DNA from: Lachnospiraceae bacterium
GTDB lineage: Bacteria > Bacillota > Clostridia > Lachnospirales > Lachnospiraceae
DNA: 64,000 bases
Direction: 5' to 3'
NCBI GenBank assembly: GCA_022483465.1
Contig: JAKVNF010000004.1
Span: 641,001 to 705,000 of the forward strand
Shown here: positions 59,507 to 64,000 of the stretch, in pieces
How positions within the stretch are numbered: the stretch's first letter is position 1
How the letters are laid out: every line of letters begins with the position of its first letter
Notes under the pieces: model-generated
Databases searched by the model: none
Told to the model about the DNA's origin: nothing
What the model saw: only the letters and a program-made list of their open reading frames with translations
Translations under genes and position numbers: made by a program

Positions 59507-59552
59507 AAAAGACCTCCGGCCGGGATTCGTCCCGCGCCGGAGGTCTTGTTTT
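59507..59552 (+). terminator. Intrinsic terminator after the ATPase remnant
   Basis: Stem AAGACCTCCGGC / GCCGGAGGTCTT with inner GGGATTCGTCCC fold, then TTGTTTTC. A close relative in inverted orientation lies at 60917-60954. Confidence 0.8.
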
Positions 59553-59638
59553 CTTTCTGCTGTATGATCCCGATGGCTGCCATGTCTGGGGAAACCCATC
59601 CTCCTGCCGAGGGAACGGATCCGGGATCTACGGTCTTT

Positions 59639-60724
59639 TTATCGGTTGTATGGCAGTGCGTAGAATGCAATACCGCCGTCGGTCAGACCGGCCGCCACAA
59701 AGCTGTCCGCCTCCGCCCGGCTGGTTGTGTAGAGGTACTCCCCCTTTTCCCCGTTGAATGCGCAGTAGACCGGAATGCCATCCTGCGGGGAAGCGGAGTA
59801 GAATGCGACGCCCTCGACGGTCCACCCGTTCTCAGACAGCTCCTTTGCCTCTTCCTCGTTGACGCTGTAGTAGTGCCTGGCATCCTTGTTCGCCATCTGA
59901 TACACCGGCGCAGAGGACGCAGCCGGCGTTGCGAAGCAGACACCTCTGTCTTCAAATCCCGCCGCCACGAGCTGCTGGATGACGTTTTCATCGTAGAGAT
60001 AAAAATAGTTATCCGATGCGGCATTGTAGAGCAGGTGTACCTCTCTGTAGGTGTTCTGATAGGATTCCAGATAATTTTTGTAGGAGGAAACACTGATTCC
60101 CGGATAGTCGTAGTCAAACTCCTGGGCATATGTCCGGTGTGCGGTCATGCCGAAACCGGTCACGCTGTAATCATACACGATGTTTCGATAATGGCCTCCC
60201 TGAGTTGGTTTTTCCTCGTCAAACCAGTCGTAGAAGGCCTCGTTTACGTCGTGCTGTCCCCAGGCGAGATTTTCTCCTGTACTGAAGGTCTCTGTATGCC
60301 AACTCCAATCCGTATCCCCATAGTTGGCATTGATCTCTCCGATGGCCATCAGCGTCGAGGAGATACTGTATGGGCTCTTTCCCTCCCCGGCGCGGAGTTC
60401 ATTGCACTTCTGGACGGCATCCATCGATTCCGAAAGGAGCTCGATATTCGTGGCATCCGAGGAGTCCGTAAGATCTGTCTGTGCAAATGTCGTGGAAAGA
60501 GGAACCCTTGGAGTTGCTCTCATCTCAATACCTGAAGTAGTTCCCTCGGTGATGAGTGCATACGCCTTTCTGGCATCACCGCGCTGCGCGTCCGAGAGGC
60601 TTCCCTGTGAGGAGAGCCAGGAGAAGAACGCTGCCGATGTATTGACAGGCGCTGCCGCAAAGACCGGCATGCCGATGACCACAGACAGGCCAATGCCTGC
60701 CAGAACTGCTGATATCCTCTTCAT
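59639..60724 (-). CDS. Secreted CAP-domain protein with C-terminal DUF5648-like repeats
   Basis: The product has 361 residues. The signal peptide (VLAGIGLSVVIGMPVFAA, cut near residue 24) is followed by a CAP/SCP domain: ECN-like CNELRAGEGKSPYSIS, then FSTGENLAWGQ, HYRNIVYDYSVTGFGM. The C-terminal 120 residues are repeats of the type PVYQMANKDARHYYSVNEEE / ENGWTVEGVAFY and PVYCAFNGEKGEYLYTTSRAE, seen in DUF5648 proteins. Role at the cell surface is unknown. The start follows CTGGAGGTGAG. Confidence 0.85.
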   Translation of the reverse strand: MKRISAVLAGIGLSVVIGMPVFAAAPVNTSAAFFSWLSSQGSLSDAQRGDARKAYALITEGTTSGIEMRATPRVPLSTTFAQTDLTDSSDATNIELLSESMDAVQKCNELRAGEGKSPYSISSTLMAIGEINANYGDTDWSWHTETFSTGENLAWGQHDVNEAFYDWFDEEKPTQGGHYRNIVYDYSVTGFGMTAHRTYAQEFDYDYPGISVSSYKNYLESYQNTYREVHLLYNAASDNYFYLYDENVIQQLVAAGFEDRGVCFATPAASSAPVYQMANKDARHYYSVNEEEAKELSENGWTVEGVAFYSASPQDGIPVYCAFNGEKGEYLYTTSRAEADSFVAAGLTDGGIAFYALPYNR

Positions 60725-60916
60725 AAAAACTCACCTCCAGTATTTTCCATCATATCCCCGGGAAATCGCCTGCAGCAAGTAAAAAGCAACATGTCCGCAA
60801 GTTTTTTCGCATTCCTGTCGTTCACTTGGGATCCGTGGATTGAAACAGGGAGAGGAGGAACGGAATGAATGCGCGATGGGTGTCTGCAACCCCATCAATG
60901 AAAAGAACAGCACAAC

Positions 60917-60954
60917 AAAACCTCCGGCCTCGGGACGAATCCCGACCGGAGGTT
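60917..60954 (-). terminator. Intrinsic terminator after the tRNA cluster
   Basis: Minus-strand stem AACCTCCGGTCGGGA / TCCCGAGGCCGGAGGTT followed by TTTGTTGTG, about 45 bp past tRNA-Phe. It shares its stem and GGGATTCGTCCC core with the terminator at 59507-59552. Confidence 0.8.
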
Positions 60955-61000
60955 CTGTCTGCTGTTCTTCTGCCTGATTGGATTTCAGGGCATAAAAAAG

Positions 61001-61074
61001 TGCCTAGAACCGGAATCGAACCAGTGACACGGGGATTTTCAGTCCCCTGCTCTACCGACTGAGCTATCTAGGCA
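61001..61074 (-). tRNA. tRNA-Phe (GAA)
   Basis: 74 bases fold as a cloverleaf with a 7-bp acceptor TGCCTAG/CTAGGCA. The anticodon loop CTGAAAA reads GAA. It is the last tRNA of the transcript. Confidence 0.96.
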
Positions 61075-61078
61075 CAAA

Positions 61079-61152
61079 TAGCGGGAACAGGATTTGAACC
61101 TGTGACCTCCAGGTTATGAGCCTGGCGAGCTTCCAGACTGCTCTACCCCGCG
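61079..61152 (-). tRNA. tRNA-fMet (CAT), initiator
   Basis: Cloverleaf with anticodon loop CTCATAA (CAT). An unpaired C1-U72 pair at the end of the acceptor and the stem GCTCGCCAGG resemble bacterial initiator tRNA. It is 4 bp from tRNA-Phe. Confidence 0.93.
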
Positions 61153-61196
61153 ATATTGGGAGTTGTAAAACTCTCTGGAATAAAGATATTGCTAAG

Positions 61197-61278
61197 TGGA
61201 TGGAGGTGGATTCGAACCACCGAAGTCTACGACAGCAGATTTACAGTCTGTCCCCTTTGGCCACTCGGGAATCCATCC
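61197..61278 (-). tRNA. tRNA-Tyr (GTA)
   Basis: 82 bases with acceptor GGATGGA/TCCATCC, anticodon loop containing GTA and a long variable arm, as expected for tRNA-Tyr. Confidence 0.95.
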
Positions 61279-61337
61279 ATATGTTAGAACTTTTCGAAAC
61301 ACACCTTAGATGTGGAATACACTGGTGATGTGTTACC

Positions 61338-61410
61338 AGCCGATGATCGGACTCGAACCGATAACCTGCTGATTACAAATCAGCTGCTCTGCCAATTGAG
61401 CCACATCGGC
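61338..61410 (-). tRNA. tRNA-Thr (TGT)
   Basis: 73 bases with acceptor GCCGATG/CATCGGC (one wobble-free helix) and anticodon loop TTTGTAA reading TGT. Confidence 0.95.
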
Positions 61411-61437
61411 ATAACTGAGCATCGCATCAATGTGAAA

Positions 61438-61510
61438 TGGGGCCTACAGGGCTCGAACCTGTGACCCCCTGCTTGTAAGGCAGATGCTCTCCCAGCTGAG
61501 CTAAGACCCC
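61438..61510 (-). tRNA. tRNA-Val (TAC)
   Basis: 73 bases with acceptor GGGGTCT/AGGCCCC-type pairing and anticodon loop CTTACAA reading TAC. Confidence 0.95.
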
Positions 61511-61558
61511 AGTATCTGTGAATCATCATCTACATCAAACGATATTCAGTTTCGAAAA

Positions 61559-61632
61559 CGACCCGGATGGGACTCGGACCCATGACCTCCGCCGTGACAG
61601 GGCGGCGCTCTAACCAGCTGAGCCACCAGGCC
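61559..61632 (-). tRNA. tRNA-Asp (GTC)
   Basis: 74 bases with anticodon stem CCGCC/GGCGG and loop CTGTCAC reading GTC; discriminator base G as usual for tRNA-Asp. It is the tRNA nearest the 23S rRNA. Confidence 0.96.
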
Positions 61633-61756
61633 AAACATCTTGAATTATTATACTTCAGGACTTTGCTTTTTGCAAGCCCCGTACCTTCAAAACCGAATAC
61701 AAAAATCACTACGTGACGCAGAACGGATCGTTCTGCCAAGCAAATCAAAGCGTTTA
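61633..61756. other. Spacer between 23S rRNA and tRNA-Asp, no 5S rRNA
   Basis: These 124 bp were read for the 5S hallmarks (CCGAACACGGAAGTTAAGC-like core and CCCAC box) on both strands; none is present. Confidence 0.75.

Positions 61757-64000
<2,244 letters not shown>

Noticed and set aside
61633..61756. 5S rRNA after 23S
   Set aside because: The spacer was read on both strands and lacks the conserved 5S core; it is also barely long enough.

Overview
The window looks like a chromosomal contig of a GC-rich anaerobic Bacillota, most likely a Lachnospiraceae-type clostridium. Supporting signs are a reverse rubrerythrin with a Fur/PerR-type regulator, a class I DAHP synthase, a yybP-ykoY manganese riboswitch, LTA-synthase-like and DacF-like envelope genes, a tRNA cluster next to a 23S rRNA, and many insertion sequences of Firmicutes families. 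No species is claimed. Most housekeeping genes are visibly GC-rich. The galactoside locus (about 31.0-37.6 kb) and the IS1634-type element (37.8-40.3 kb) are visibly more AT-rich, which suggests acquisition.

Layout. 0-2.3 kb: the 5' end of an LpdD-like gene (leaves the window) and an LTA-synthase/sulfatase-fold enzyme. 2.35-7.5 kb: a transposon pile-up. An IS200/IS605 tnpA is split by a 308-bp MITE and by a complete IS1595-type element whose ends are nearly the same as the MITE ends. Next to it is an IS91-type HUH transposase overlapping a tyrosine recombinase. 7.6-12.2 kb: galK, a GH13 glycosidase, riboswitch-controlled mntP and nth. 12.3-17.0 kb: a CbxX/SpoVK-type AAA+ protein convergent with a tightly overlapping AAA+ (DUF815) / HAD phosphatase / Lon-like AAA+ operon. 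17.4-23.3 kb: a heterodimeric ABC exporter, a divergent LysR regulator and an AI-2E-family transporter. 23.3-25.0 kb: an IS3-family element with a -1 frameshift site. 25.1-30.9 kb: a low-complexity secreted protein, DAHP synthase, an HD hydrolase, a DUF3810 HExxH membrane protein, ThrH and Dus. 31.0-37.6 kb: a galactoside-use operon (LacI regulator, solute-binding lipoprotein, two permeases, GH42 beta-galactosidase). 37.7-40.4 kb: an IS1634-type element flanked by a 112-113 bp direct repeat, with a second MITE copy inserted across its right junction. 40.4-53.5 kb: FliB-like methylase, RlmH, a cysteine-cluster protein, MutY, an fRMsr-like GAF protein, a repeat-bearing membrane protein, a D,D-carboxypeptidase, an SGNH/MBOAT O-acylation pair, TrmL, a small cysteine-rich protein, MATE and a two-component system. 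53.6-55.6 kb: Fur/PerR-type regulator, reverse rubrerythrin and MTA/SAH nucleosidase. 55.6-59.5 kb: a heavily decayed P-type metal ATPase interrupted by a 1990-bp insertion that carries an IS110 (IS1111-like) element and an unidentified 430-bp segment. 59.6-64 kb: a secreted CAP-domain protein, six tRNAs and the 3' part of a 23S rRNA on the minus strand.

How the parts fit. The dominant theme is layered mobile-element activity, with nested insertions that can be undone base by base because the target duplications are exact. Three unrelated transposases (IS200, IS1595, IS3) each have a hairpin that occludes or presents the ribosome binding site. The best candidates for under-described biology are the downstream non-coding RNA region of the IS110/IS1111-like element, the adjacent 430-bp segment, the IS1595/MITE family, and the AAA+/HAD/AAA+ operon.
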